Shown here piece after piece: positions 31,681-42,425 of a DNA stretch of 64,000 nucleotides. Within the stretch, counting starts at the first letter, position 1. The number at the start of each line of letters is the position of its first letter. The notes under the pieces are model-generated. The model was given only the letters and a program-made list of their open reading frames with translations. It searched no databases and had not been told where the DNA came from. A program made the translations under genes and the position numbers. The stretch comes from Acanthococcus lagerstroemiae (taxonomy: Eukaryota > Arthropoda > Insecta > Hemiptera > Eriococcidae). The DNA lies in assembly GCA_031841125.1 (NCBI GenBank), contig CM063111.1, forward strand, positions 57,101,535 through 57,165,534. Reading direction: 5' to 3'.

Positions 31681-32885
31681 GAATTCAAAACTTGTATCCA
31701 TTATATTTTTAGAGTCATTACAGGTTGAGAGAAAGGTAATTTTTAGTGAAAAAAGTCAAAACTCAATGTTGTTCCCATAAGAAGGGGAGGGAGCTTGCGG
31801 CACGTGTTTCTCGTTTCCGATCGGGCCGAAACTTTTCCGGGGCTTCTTTTCATATGGAACCAAGATCGGAGGGGGGGGGGGTCACCTCATAAAATGTCGA
31901 AAAAAAATGTTTCCACCAAGACTCTACTGCACGTATCTACTATCGACCGATTTCTTACACGGAGTATGCTGGGCACACTGTTCGTCTCTGAAAATTTCCA
32001 TCTTCGGACGCAATCGAGTACAACACCTCCGATCAGTTGGATACGTCCCTAACTGACCAGTCAATCGACGACGGCCATTTGCTGGATGTATTCGTTTAGT
32101 TCGAAAGTGCGATCCTACAATCGGATCGCAGTCGCGAATACATTCCGAAAAACTAAATTTGACGAGTTCCGTCGGGTCAATTTGCGACCCACGGTTTTCT
32201 CGCGGTTTATGAGAAAATCTACCTAACAAATGCTGATAAATTCAACCGAAGAACACGTCTCTTATGTGTCGTCGATTTCTACTATTTATGTAGATTGACT
32301 GCCACGAACACAACGCATGCAAGTCGAAGCGATTATTACAAGAACGGACGCGACGAGCGATGCGATGCAATTTCAAAAGAAACGAGAACTGATAAATTAC
32401 CATCCCAATGCTATCAACCGAACTCTGCGCCATCAAGTTGGCCCTGAGAAAAAGAAACATCTAATTTGCATAAATTCACTTCCAGCAGTCAACATAGCTG
32501 CACACAAAATTTACGAACATCCAAAGTAAAATGTAATCCAGCCGAACTGAAAGTTAGAAACGACCATACGTGGACTTTGAAAGTAAGACGATTTAGGGGG
32601 CTAACTCGTTCCAAGAAGTTGGTTTTAGCTCCCCCAAAATGGATTTTTATTGTATTTTTGAAGGCAGGGGCTCACTCTACTCTCTAAGTGGGTTTAGTCT
32701 TCCTATCCACCGGCAAAGTTAGCCCCTGAAAACAATCGCAATGAAAACAGAATTAACTAAATTCTTCATCACGTGATATAATCCACGAAAAGGTACCGAA
32801 GAACTTTTTCAGCGGAGCCAAAATACGCGATGCAAGTCAGAGTTAGAATCATCGAATTCCTGATCTTAATGCTACAAGATAACAA
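31681..32885. other. No gene; one dispersed repeat
   Basis: 31740-31860 is the third copy of the GTCAAAACTC dispersed repeat (see 3470-3575). The 31930-32540 part is CpG-containing and looks single-copy, without recognisable coding. 32590-32720 has GGGGGCTAACTC / TTAGCTCCCCC words typical of old transposon ends. Confidence 0.45.
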
Positions 32886-32889
32886 TAAC

Positions 32890-32970
32890 AAGACGTTGGG
32901 TGGCCAAATGGTAATGAGCTCGATTCGCAATCCTCGCACCCCGGGTTCGAATCCCACCAACGCCGGCAAG
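32890..32970 (+). repeat. tRNA-like sequence, probable SINE head
   Basis: GTTGGGTGGCCAAATGGTAA forms an A-box-like region and GGGTTCGAATCCC a strong B box, with CGTTGGG and ACCAACG able to pair as an acceptor stem. The T stem is imperfect and no clean anticodon stem forms, so I read it as a tRNA-derived SINE head or tRNA pseudogene rather than a working tRNA. Confidence 0.5.
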
Positions 32971-33089
32971 TTAGTGATATTCGAATACCCCACAAACATC
33001 CTCTGCAGTATCAATCGAGGTAGAAAGATAGCGCGTCCTGTAACCACCAGATCAGAAAGATTGGAACTGTGCGTGTGCACGTCGTGGAC

Positions 33090-33165
33090 ATCTTACAGTG
33101 GTGCAGCATAGTCGATTATTGGGCGGATGAGAGTTCGGTAAAGTTCCAGGAGCGTTGATCTATCC
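33090..33165 (-). pseudogene. LINE RT thumb/connection fragment
   Basis: The minus strand reads STLLELYRTLIRPIIDYAAP, the well-known segment downstream of the catalytic core in R1/Loa/Jockey-group LINEs, then a stop. Too short to classify further. Confidence 0.6.
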
Positions 33166-34557
33166 GAACACCATACTCAAAAAACATGCAAGTCAACTGA
33201 GAATAAGATCAGTGAAGACTAATATTCCAGCACACCCAGACTACACATACCCACCTGAACCAGCATCGTACAGGGTACCAGATGTTGAGCCACATCAGGA
33301 GCCACAGAGAGACCGTCGAGAAGCTCCAGATTATCGTCTCACACCTAGGGAGCGCAACGTGCTGTGCGGAGCGTAGCGGACAACGACATTCTCATGTCGG
33401 CGCAGTCCGCGAAGCAGACATGAAATGCTCTCCAGTGGTTGCAGACTCGTCTGCAACCCTGGATGCACTAACAGAGCGTAACGCTCGCAGGCTGGTACAA
33501 GGAACGTGATGCTCGCAAGGGAATACTGGCTGACACAAGGAGTGTGGTACTCGCAGATGAACGACGTGTTGAGTCAGTCAGTCCAGTCATTTGAAATGCT
33601 CCTGCGTGGGTATAGACTAGTGATGTGAAAAATACAAAAGAGAGAGAAAGAGTAGATAAAAGTAAAGGCATGCGCGATGAGACATGGGAGAAGGATGAAA
33701 AATTGTTAATTACGTTAAATTGTTTTATTTTTTGATGATCAGCTGGAATTTTGGAGCCCCGAAAGCGTGTTTTTTCTTCTTTCTGGGCTAGCCAATTAAA
33801 TTGTCTGAAATTCTAGAGTCCCGGGAGCTTTTTTTTCTTCATTTTAAGTTAGTAAATCAGAATATACCCCCTCCACTGAAGAACGTGCTACTGCAATCAA
33901 TCTTCTGAGCAATAAATTCCGCATTCACAAAAACACTAGTCTGTAGTTCATCTGAATCTTCAAGTACTGTCATCAACTAATATGACTAGGTGAGTTTCTT
34001 TTGGTCATTTTTGCGAATTCTAGTCGTGTGTAAGTTGCTCATTATCTCTGTTCTCATAATTATGTTTTGATGTTTCAAGTCCTTTTTGGACTGTCTTCAT
34101 CAGAGATGGTCCGTCATTGACCTTCGTGATCTGATTTGTTCTTTTTCAATAACGATCTCTTACAGATGTAGCGAACCGTTTCTATGTAGGGATGGACGAG
34201 GATAATTTTGCCAACCCGGACGGAAGTTTCAGACACCGACAAGCAAAATAGGAAAAAATTCAACACTTCGAATTTCGCGAACTGCCAATATAATTTTCTC
34301 GCCTGTGAGTTGATTCTGCGGAATTGGCCAACTCTGGAAAATGTTGAAGAGGCTTTCTCCCCTCCCCAGTTCTATTCGTATACTTGTTTTCAACGTTCAA
34401 TTCATATTAAGTTTGCCCTCACTCCATTCTTCCGTGGAATGAAATCAAATTGAACTGAACCCTCCCTACAGTGTACCACCCTCACTTCTCTCACGTTTGC
34501 TCAGTGCTCGCTCGTGTTCAACAGAATAACGAGAGGACTTGAAAACGACCTCACTCT
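33166..34557. other. No gene recognised
   Basis: A proline-rich frame at 33155-33376 and its overlapping neighbour match no family. GGCTGGTACAAGGAACGTGA at about 33492 resembles GGCTGATACAAGGAGCGT at 54632, hinting at a shared dispersed repeat. Confidence 0.4.
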
Positions 34558-34705
34558 TCCATTTGTAGGGTGTGCCAATTCACTTTTTCTTCTGTAGTCC
34601 AGAGCGCTTTCGGCTGTTATGCCATCATCAGTGGAGGATGGCATAACAGCCGAAAGCGCTCTGGACTACAGAAGAAAAAGTAAACTGGCACACCCTGCAA
34701 ATGGA
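34558..34705. mobile_element. Near-perfect hairpin element, 69-bp arms
   Basis: Left arm 34558-34626 and right arm 34637-34705 are inverse copies with about three mismatches, separated by the 10-base loop ATCAGTGGAG. The arms contain AGGGTGTGCCAATTCACTTT and AGAGCGCTTTCGGCTGTTAT. One arm plus loop recurs at 53974-54055, and the outer right flank (GAATATTACC-AAGTTCACTC) recurs at 22790-22840. A snap-back MITE or an inverted duplication of one arm; no TSD is evident. Confidence 0.8.
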
Positions 34706-34749
34706 ATATTACCAAGTTCACTCACACTCCGAAATGGACACTAAGACCT

Positions 34750-37220
34750 TACTCTTGCCTCGGCTATCATGGACAAGGGGGTGAATTCTTTACAAACGTG
34801 AATTCTTCCAGCGTATTCTGTGACCATTAATAACATGATCATATCGAAAGATGAAGTTTATAATTGCAATATTGAAGTCCGTTGTACCATAATTCTATTA
34901 CCTTACCGAAGCGTGAATCTGTACGAATCTTTTATACACGGTTATTACTTCGGGGTTAACTTGTACCCACACCCCCGATTCGCCTCCTCTCTTGTTATTG
35001 CTTTATTTCTTCTGACACTTCAAGTTTGACACGATTTAAACGTACCCAGAGCGACCGCGGCGAATAGCGACGTGTCTTTTTCCAGCACAATGTAATTATG
35101 CTATCCGTTGGGAAATCGCCGACTTATTAATTTTCATCTCGTCGGTCAATATTGCGCCGGGGAGACCAGGCATGCAATCAACTTAGAAATCGAATAGAAC
35201 AGGGTGTGGCAGAAAACTGTCCGAAGAGATTTAATACAAGCTTTTCCATCTGATCACATTCGCATTTCGCGTGGCCCTAAAAATATTCTGTCTGCTGGGG
35301 GAGGGGGGGAGGGGGAGACTGATGAGTCTTATGAGACCATTCAAACCGATTTAGCAAAATGCACCCGAGAGAAGAGAATTTTAAAACGTTCAAGGTGGCA
35401 TTGCTTATCGACGCGGGCGTGAGATCCCCAAGGCAGAAGTCAACTTGATGCAGCCTTGCCTCGCTTTTCAACTGCATCACTCTTGTCTCGCCACCTTTGA
35501 AATAAACAGTTTCGATAAAGGAGAATGGACTGTGGCTCCAGCTGTAGCAGTCGAAGATATTCGCCGATATTTTCGGGAACCTACTACCCTCTGCGGGGCC
35601 GTTATCATCTCAAATTCGGTTATCTGTCCCGAGTCCTGCCATCCATACGTCGCCATTTATACGAAGCCATCAATAACGCGTGTTCGCCGAAACCAGGCCA
35701 GGTCACATACATCCAGCGTAATTCGAGGTAACTAGGCTAGCTACTGGCTATACCAACTGTGGATACATCGTAAACTAGACAATAAAGTAAGGCGGCACAT
35801 TTTGTTTACAGCCTTTTGAGCAAATATATCTTTTAAAGTAAAGTGACTTTTATAGGTCTTCTAACAAATATACGTACACAGTGAACCTAACACGGGGAAG
35901 AGAGAGAAGGAACAACGATGTAGATGCGTTCGGTCGACTCCCACAAATATTTAGAAAGTTATAAATTTCTATAAAGACAGAAAACACACCCGACTCGCCT
36001 TGTTTTTTCATCTTCGTTTTCCTTTCAAATAAATATACATACGAGTATTATCGAGCTCTAAACGGCGAATTTGTTCGCAATTTTTCACGCAACGAATTCC
36101 ATTACCCGTTGGATGTGTACGGGAAATTGTGACCTGAAATTCTCGGCCATAAGTAAAGAACGCTCCGGTTTGCGCGGGACCGGGATCAAAGGCTTCAGTC
36201 TCCGCTCGGTGACGTTTCAATTTACAGAAAGCTCTCGCAGTTGTTTTTTGTCCTTTTTTTTTTTTTTTTTAATCAGTCCGTTTTAAACGAATTTCTTATC
36301 GATACTGGTTTTCATTTCGTTCGATGTGACAGAAGGCAAAAAACCGTATCAAGTTTACATAAATGAACGACAACTGAAATGTTAGGTATTTATAGCTTCG
36401 GACGAAAAGAATGGCCATAACGGGCGCCTCGTTCCTGAAAAAAAAAACCACAAAGTTATTTTTGCTGGTGCTCTCATACGAGAGCATAAATTTTGCGAGA
36501 GGATGTTGCGAGATAAACCAAAAAACATTCGCACACGGAGACACGAACCAAAAGTCTATTCGAAATTTAATAGACGTATAAATAAAACTTGTTGCGAGAA
36601 AGAAGAGCGAACGTGGATGGGGAGGAGGCGAGAGGAAAAACAAAAAAAAAATAAAGTTAAAAGAATACCGCAGATGGAAAAGTTTTCAACGCACTATCAA
36701 CTTTAGATTTTTTTCCCGCGGTATATTCGCCGAGTTTTATCAGTTTTTAATCTAAAATCGAACTTGCCGCTGAAAACACGAATAGTTTTGACTTATGAAG
36801 ACTCGACGGGGGAATAGGAAAAAATATTCTGTTTGGAACGGCGCGGATTTTAATTTCACGTGACGTCTACGTTTTTTGATTCTATCTGGAAACTTTTTTG
36901 AAAGAGTCGAGATTCTAGAATTAATAATTTGTTTTCGAATGCGAAGTAATGAAAACGATGAGTCCTTCTCGAGTGTATGACAGAAGGAGAAACAAGTTCT
37001 CCAGCTAAGCTTAAAACGATAGAGCTTTATCAGGGGCGGAAATAGAGGGGGGATAGGGGGAGCTAAGCCCCAGTTTCAAAATTAGCCCCCCTAAATGAAA
37101 AATGTAAAACTGTACGAGTACCGCTACAATCGTTTGGAATATGCTTTTTTTTTTCTTCTTTTTTTTTTGTGTGTTACAAAGGAAGTACTACAGAGAAAAA
37201 ATTAATGTCAATTTTTATAG
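34750..37220. other. No gene; CpG-containing low-repeat region
   Basis: 35030-35800 and 35950-37010 contain frequent CG dinucleotides, TAATTA-type homeodomain words, a T-run at 36251-36270, and no repeat found elsewhere in the window. Short frames have no family features. 37031 begins CAGGGGCGGAAATAG, a hAT-like terminus whose partner I could not find. T-runs lie at 37146-37166 and 37221-37240. Confidence 0.45.
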
Positions 37221-37244
37221 TTTTTTTTTTTTTTTTTTTGTGGG

Positions 37245-37738
37245 GGGATATTTATAAAATTACTAGATGACCGTGGGCTTAAGTGAGTTGGTTTAAGTGA
37301 GTTCGATACCATCACCCTCCAATTTCGAGGGTTAAAGAGTGTAGAGAAGCCTAATCGTGATCCTACTGATGACGAGAAAGGATGTTTTTTAAAATTAAGT
37401 GTGGGCAAAAATAGGAAAGCCTTGGTGATTTCAGTGTATGCTCCTACTCTCGGTGCAGAGCAAGAGGAATCTGACAAATTTTATGCTGATCTCGAATTAA
37501 TACTGGACTCGCAGAGGGAATATTATAACTTCTTAATGGGGGACTGGAATGCCATTGTGCGAAAAAAAAAATCATTTGGAAAATACGGGGGAGTATGGAA
37601 TGGGTCGTACAAATTTAAATGGGGCAAAACTTGTTGATTTCTGTGCAAAGAAGAACCTTTCGATTGCTAATACTTTTTTCTCAAAAAAACAAAAAGTGAA
37701 ATGGACTTGCCAGTCCCCCGGCGGAAAGTATAAGAATG
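37245..37738 (+). pseudogene. APE endonuclease part of a LINE, interrupted by Copia
   Basis: The frame shows GKNRKALVISVYAPTLGAEQ (AP-endonuclease strand), a MGDWNA motif (the usual GDFN/GDWN metal-site region), then after a frameshift at a G-run near 37589, LVDFCAKKNLSIANTFFSKK and QKVKWTCQSPGGKYKN. It breaks exactly at the Copia 5' LTR and resumes at 42426 with EIDHFI, the expected next endonuclease segment. The 5' end of the LINE, including the first endonuclease motif, is missing. Function in the family: nicks target DNA to prime reverse transcription. Confidence 0.85.
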
Positions 37739-37854
37739 TGTTAGAATATATGGCTCCACTGGTTGAGCCAGATAATAATAAAGTGTGACGGACACCTCGG
37801 TGTGGTGTTGAACAATAAGTTTATCAGTTACCTTAATATACACGAAGTTAATCA
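37739..37854 (+). repeat. Copia 5' LTR (116 bp)
   Basis: Very short for an LTR. Contains AATAATAAAGTGTGACGG with an AATAAA-type signal and the near-palindrome GGACACCTCGGTGTGGTGT. No clear TATA box. Confidence 0.9.
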
Positions 37855-38021
37855 TGGTAGCAGAGCCTGGTTTTCTTCATGATTCGACTTGAAAGGTACC
37901 AACCGGATGAAATGAGGGCAGAACGGCGTAATTTCGTATGTTTTTTTGGAATATTTGAATGATTTTACTGTCCTCTCCGAGCAACTCGTGTGAATTTTTG
38001 TGAATTTTTGCCGTGTATAAA

Positions 38022-41000
38022 ATGAGTACGAACGATAATAATTCGGTACCAGTGTTTAATGGATCAAATTATCAAGCATGGAGTTTTCGTATGAAGCTAT
38101 TCCTAGAATCGAAAGATGTTCTCGCCTACATAACGAGACTACCGGGTGAAGATGCCACGAAAAAAAAGGCAGATAGTAAAGCTCGGAGTATAATCGCCAA
38201 TAGCCTGTCAGATACGCAGCTGAATTTAGTAATGGACCAAACAAGTGCAAAAGGCATGTGGGACAAGCTTGCCGGTACTTATAATCGCCAGAATCGATCT
38301 CTCCAGATATTAGCAGAGCAAGAACTGACATTACTCAAATTTGAACCTACCAAGGAAGCCAGGTTAGAATTTATTTCACGTTTCCAAGCTGCTGTGAACA
38401 AGATAAGAACTGCCGGAAAGGAAGTGGATGAAGATAGTGAACTGTCCTACCTCTTATTGAAGATACCTGAGAGTATGCGTCATCTCGGGGATGTTGCTGA
38501 TGTGTTACCGGCCGGAGAGTGAAAACTGCAGTACGTTCAAGCCAAATTTTTAACTGTTCGTCCAGAAAACGTCGGAAAATCGTCACCGGCAGCTTCAATG
38601 TCAGAGACAAAAGCCGAATCAAAACCTGATGAAGATGTGGGCGAATCACATTCGGCATTCAATGTTCGACGCGAAGTGAAATGTTATGGGTGTGGTCAAG
38701 TAGGCCATACAAAGAATTACTGCCGTAACAAGTGGAAAAATAGCCGCGGCGGCCGAGGCAGTAATCGAGGGAACAATTTTCGTGGAAATCAACGTGGTGG
38801 TTGTTATGATGTTCGATATGATGGTCAAAGTCGTTATGATTACAATGAGAATCGAAATCATCGAGGTGGTAGAGGCGGCAATAATCAAACAAGACGACAG
38901 CAGCAGCAACAACGTCAACCAGAGACGTTTTTGGTCGAAATCGCGTCATCTAGTCAGCCAGAAATCTACTGTGTGCAAGGAAACTCAATGGTATGGTTGG
39001 TAGATAGTGGAGCCACAGATCATATAGTTTGTAAAAAGGAGTATTTTACAGAGTGTATTAAATTGAAAAATGCTACTGATGTTAAAATGGGTGACGAATA
39101 CCCACACAAGTCCGAATATGTAGGTAATGTTACTGTTAATTTTAAAGTAGGCTCAAAAATTACGAAGTGTATTATTAAGAATGTGTATCTAGTTGAATCT
39201 TTGAACCAAAATTTACTTTTGATTAGTACTATGGATGCGAACGGCTATTGTGTTAATTTTGGTAGTGGTAGTGCTCAGATAGTGAATCAAAACGGCGAAG
39301 TGATAGGCATAGGTTACAAAAATGGTAAATTATATGAAGTCGAATGTGTATTTGAAGATGAAAACTCAAAATCTGGATCACCTAGGGTCAATGTTATGTC
39401 GAAATCAGATGATAAGAAGTTTTGGCATCGTGCATTAGGTCATGTGAATTTCTTTAGTCTAAAAGAACTTGTTAATGGGGGTATGTTGGAAGGTGTTGAA
39501 AGTGTTTCAGATGAATATCCAGAATGTGATATCTGTAATCGGAATAAGATGCGTAATCTTTCATTTGGTAGAGGTCGTACTCGAGCAAATGATGTGCTGG
39601 AGATTGTACACACTGACGTAAATAGTCCTCACAAAACACCCGGATACCAAGGTCAGGCATATTTCGTCACCTTCATTGATGACTATAGCAAGTATGTGGT
39701 AGTGTATTGCATTAGGGCTAAATCTGAGGTATATGATTGTTTTATTGATTACTTACATAAAATAACGAATTTAACAGGTCAAAGGTTGCTGAACTTGCGT
39801 TGCGACAATGGTCGCGAGTATTTAAATAAAAATTTCTATGATTTTTCTCAGCAACAGGGTTTTGTAATTCAAAAGGTCCCACCTTACACCCAACAGTTGA
39901 ATGGAGTCGCCGAAAGGTATAACCAGATCATCGTTAATCGTGCGAATTGTTTGTTTGATGAAGCCCACATTGATAAGAAATATTGGCCAGAGACAGTCAA
40001 GGCTGCTGTTTACCTGGGAAATCGTATTTTGGCTAATTCAATGGAAAAGAAGACCCCCTACGAAATTATTTATGGCCGGAAACCTGACGTGTCAAAATTG
40101 GTATTGTATGGATCTCAATGTTTTGTTAGGATCCCGGATCAGCGGCGTTCTGATAAATGGTCCAAAAAGGGCCAACATGGAGTAGTTGTAGGATATGAAA
40201 ATACTGGCTATTGTGTGTTAACAGGTGGCGAAATAACCATTACTAGGAATGTCAAGGTCATCAACCCGAGCAAAAGTAGAATCGTTTATTTGGATAGTGA
40301 GGATGAAATTCATAGCGATGGTGATCATGATGAAGGTCAAGGGTCCAATGATGATCGCTCATTACCTCGTCGATCCGAACGTGTGTCGAAACCACCTGAT
40401 CATTACGGTGGTCCCATTGTGTACTGTACTGAAATAGGTACACCCAACACTTACAAAGAAGCTGTAGCTGATGTTAATGCAGCCAAGTGGGAGTCCGCGA
40501 TGGACAAGGAGTTATCCAATTTTGAGAAGAATGCTACCTGGTATGAAACCGACCTTCCAGAGGGCTAAAAGTCGCTAGAGATGAAATGGGTGTATTCTAA
40601 AAAGTCAGACAACACGTTCAAAGCTCGTCTAGTTGTGCGAGGTTTCCAGCAAGAAGATGATCCAGATTTTGATGGCATTAAGTACTCTCCAGTTGTTAGT
40701 ATGGGGGCTGTCAAAGCTTGTCTATCATTGGCGGCAAAAAGAAGATGGCACATTAAGCAGCTGGATGTTGAGACTGCCTACCTATATGGATTAATCAAGT
40801 CGGAGGTCTATGTCAATTTTCCCAAAGGCTATGAACTGCGACATGGTTGTACGAATCGAGTTTTGAGACTTTGGAAAGCTGTATATGGATTGCGGGAGAG
40901 CCCAAGATGTTGGTATGAATGCCTAGATGAATATCTTCAATCGTTAGATTTTCGTTGTATTGATTCAGAGCGGTGTATTTATGTCCGAGGCGATGTAATT

Positions 41001-41950
41001 GTCATTGTTTATGTTGATGATTTGCTGATATGTGGCGCAGATATTCGGGAAATTGAAGAAATCATCCGAAAATTGTGTAGTAGATTTTCTATGCGCGTTA
41101 TGGGTCAAATTTCGAAGTACTTGGGCATTGAAGTGGTATATGATCGCGAACTCGGTGTCATGACCTTGAGCCAGGAAAAATATATCGAAGCGCTGGCGGA
41201 AAAATATCGTGTTGTGAATTCGAGGAAGAAATTTAGTACTCCCATGGAAGTACGTCTAAAATTGGAAAAGCTGAACCAGATTGAAACAGATTTACCTTAT
41301 CGAAGCTTAGTAGGAGCGTTACTCTATGTTGCTGCAGCAACAAGACCGGATGTATCCTTTGTTACAAACTATTTAAGTCGTTTTCAAGCAGGCTACAATA
41401 GAGAATATTTTGAATATGCGTTAAGAGTACTTATTTACCTACATCATACTCGTAATTTGTGTTTAAATTATACTGGTGGCAACATAACCATCGATTGTTT
41501 TGTAGATTCTGATTTCGCAGGGGACATCGAGGATCGGAAATCAACCTCAGGTTTTGTAATACGCATAAACGAAAATCCAGTGTTATGGAAAAGCTTGAAG
41601 CAGGGTGCTGTGACGCGAGCTTCTACCCATGCTGAATATTATGCTATGGCTGACGCGGTACAGGAGGTCATTTGGATGATTAGTCTATTGAAGGAACTAG
41701 GAGAAGACAAAGTAAGACCAGTAAAGGTATACGAAGACAATTCAGGCGCTAAAATGCTTGCAGAGAGTGGTAAATTCTCTGGTAAGAGTAAGTATATTGA
41801 AATAGCAAGCCGTTTTGTATATGATCATGTATTGAAAGGTGATATTTGGTGGCGACTGATTTAAACTTGGCCGATGCCTTAACTAAAGCCCTAGATAAGT
41901 CCAAATTCTTGTTTTTACGTTCTGGCCTTGGGGTTAATGCCTTGTCTTGA
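38022..41950 (+). pseudogene. Copia Gag-Pol polyprotein with two in-frame stops and one frameshift
   Basis: Start ATG at 38022 (STNDNNSVPVFNGSNYQAW, typical Copia Gag opening). A TGA at 38520-38522 interrupts late Gag; the same frame continues through CCHC knuckle CYGCGQVGHTKNYC, an RGG-rich stretch, and protease WLVDSGATDHIV. Integrase follows with its HHCC finger (HRALGH...CDIC) and catalytic DNGREY...NGVAERYN. A TAA at 40566-40568 precedes the reverse transcriptase, whose YVDD lies at 41010-41021. RNase H has DSDFAGD and KSTSGFV. A frameshift near 41850 moves the last part (LADALTKALDKSKF) to another frame, ending at 41948-41950. All domains are present, but this copy cannot make full polyprotein. 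Confidence 0.95.
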
Positions 41951-42307
41951 GTGATGTCGATTCGATTCGATTCAATTTGATTATTTGTCTTATCTTTATT
42001 TCGTTTGTGTCTAGTCGATATTCGTATTACATACATTCTTGTCGCATTTGAATTTTGGTGTCATTTTAATAATTACCTGTTTGATTTTAATCTCGTATAT
42101 ACATATGTGTTTCATTTTATTGGTAGATTTTACAGTATTTATCTCTTTGTATATGCGATAAAATTCGCTAATATTATTACATATAGTATGTTATGTGCTA
42201 TGCACTATTTTAGAGAAATGTATTTAGTATTTGGTGCTTGTCACATGTTAAATGAATCCTATAGTTTATGTGCGAGACTATATGTAGTTCAGTCTCGCAA
42301 GGTGGCG

Positions 42308-42425
42308 TGTTAGAATATATGGCTTCACTGGTTGAGCCAGATAATAATAAAGTGTGACGGACACCTCGGTGTGGTGTCGAACAATAAGTTTATCAGTTAC
42401 CTTATAATATACACGAAGTTTATCA
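42308..42425 (+). repeat. Copia 3' LTR (118 bp)
   Basis: Matches the 5' LTR except for C/T, T/C and A/T changes and an extra TA near the end. Confidence 0.9.

Larger units (their letters stand above)
37739..42425 (+). mobile_element. Copia LTR retrotransposon, structurally complete
   Basis: LTRs at 37739-37854 and 42308-42425 start TGTTAGAATATATGGCT and end ATCA. The 5-bp TSD GAATG lies at 37734-37738 and 42426-42430. The primer-binding site TGGTAGCAGAG starts immediately after the 5' LTR (37855) and fits initiator methionine tRNA. A purine-rich GCAAGGTGGCG precedes the 3' LTR. The LTRs differ by three substitutions and a 2-base indel, so the insertion is not brand new. One polyprotein frame lies between. 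Confidence 0.95.

Noticed and set aside
33155..33509. Proline-rich plus-strand frames
   Set aside because: Two overlapping frames of similar length with no homology I can name; adjoining a LINE fragment on the other strand.
37031..37240. hAT-like element starting CAGGGGCGGA
   Set aside because: Only one terminus is visible and no 8-bp duplication of AGCTTTAT was found downstream.
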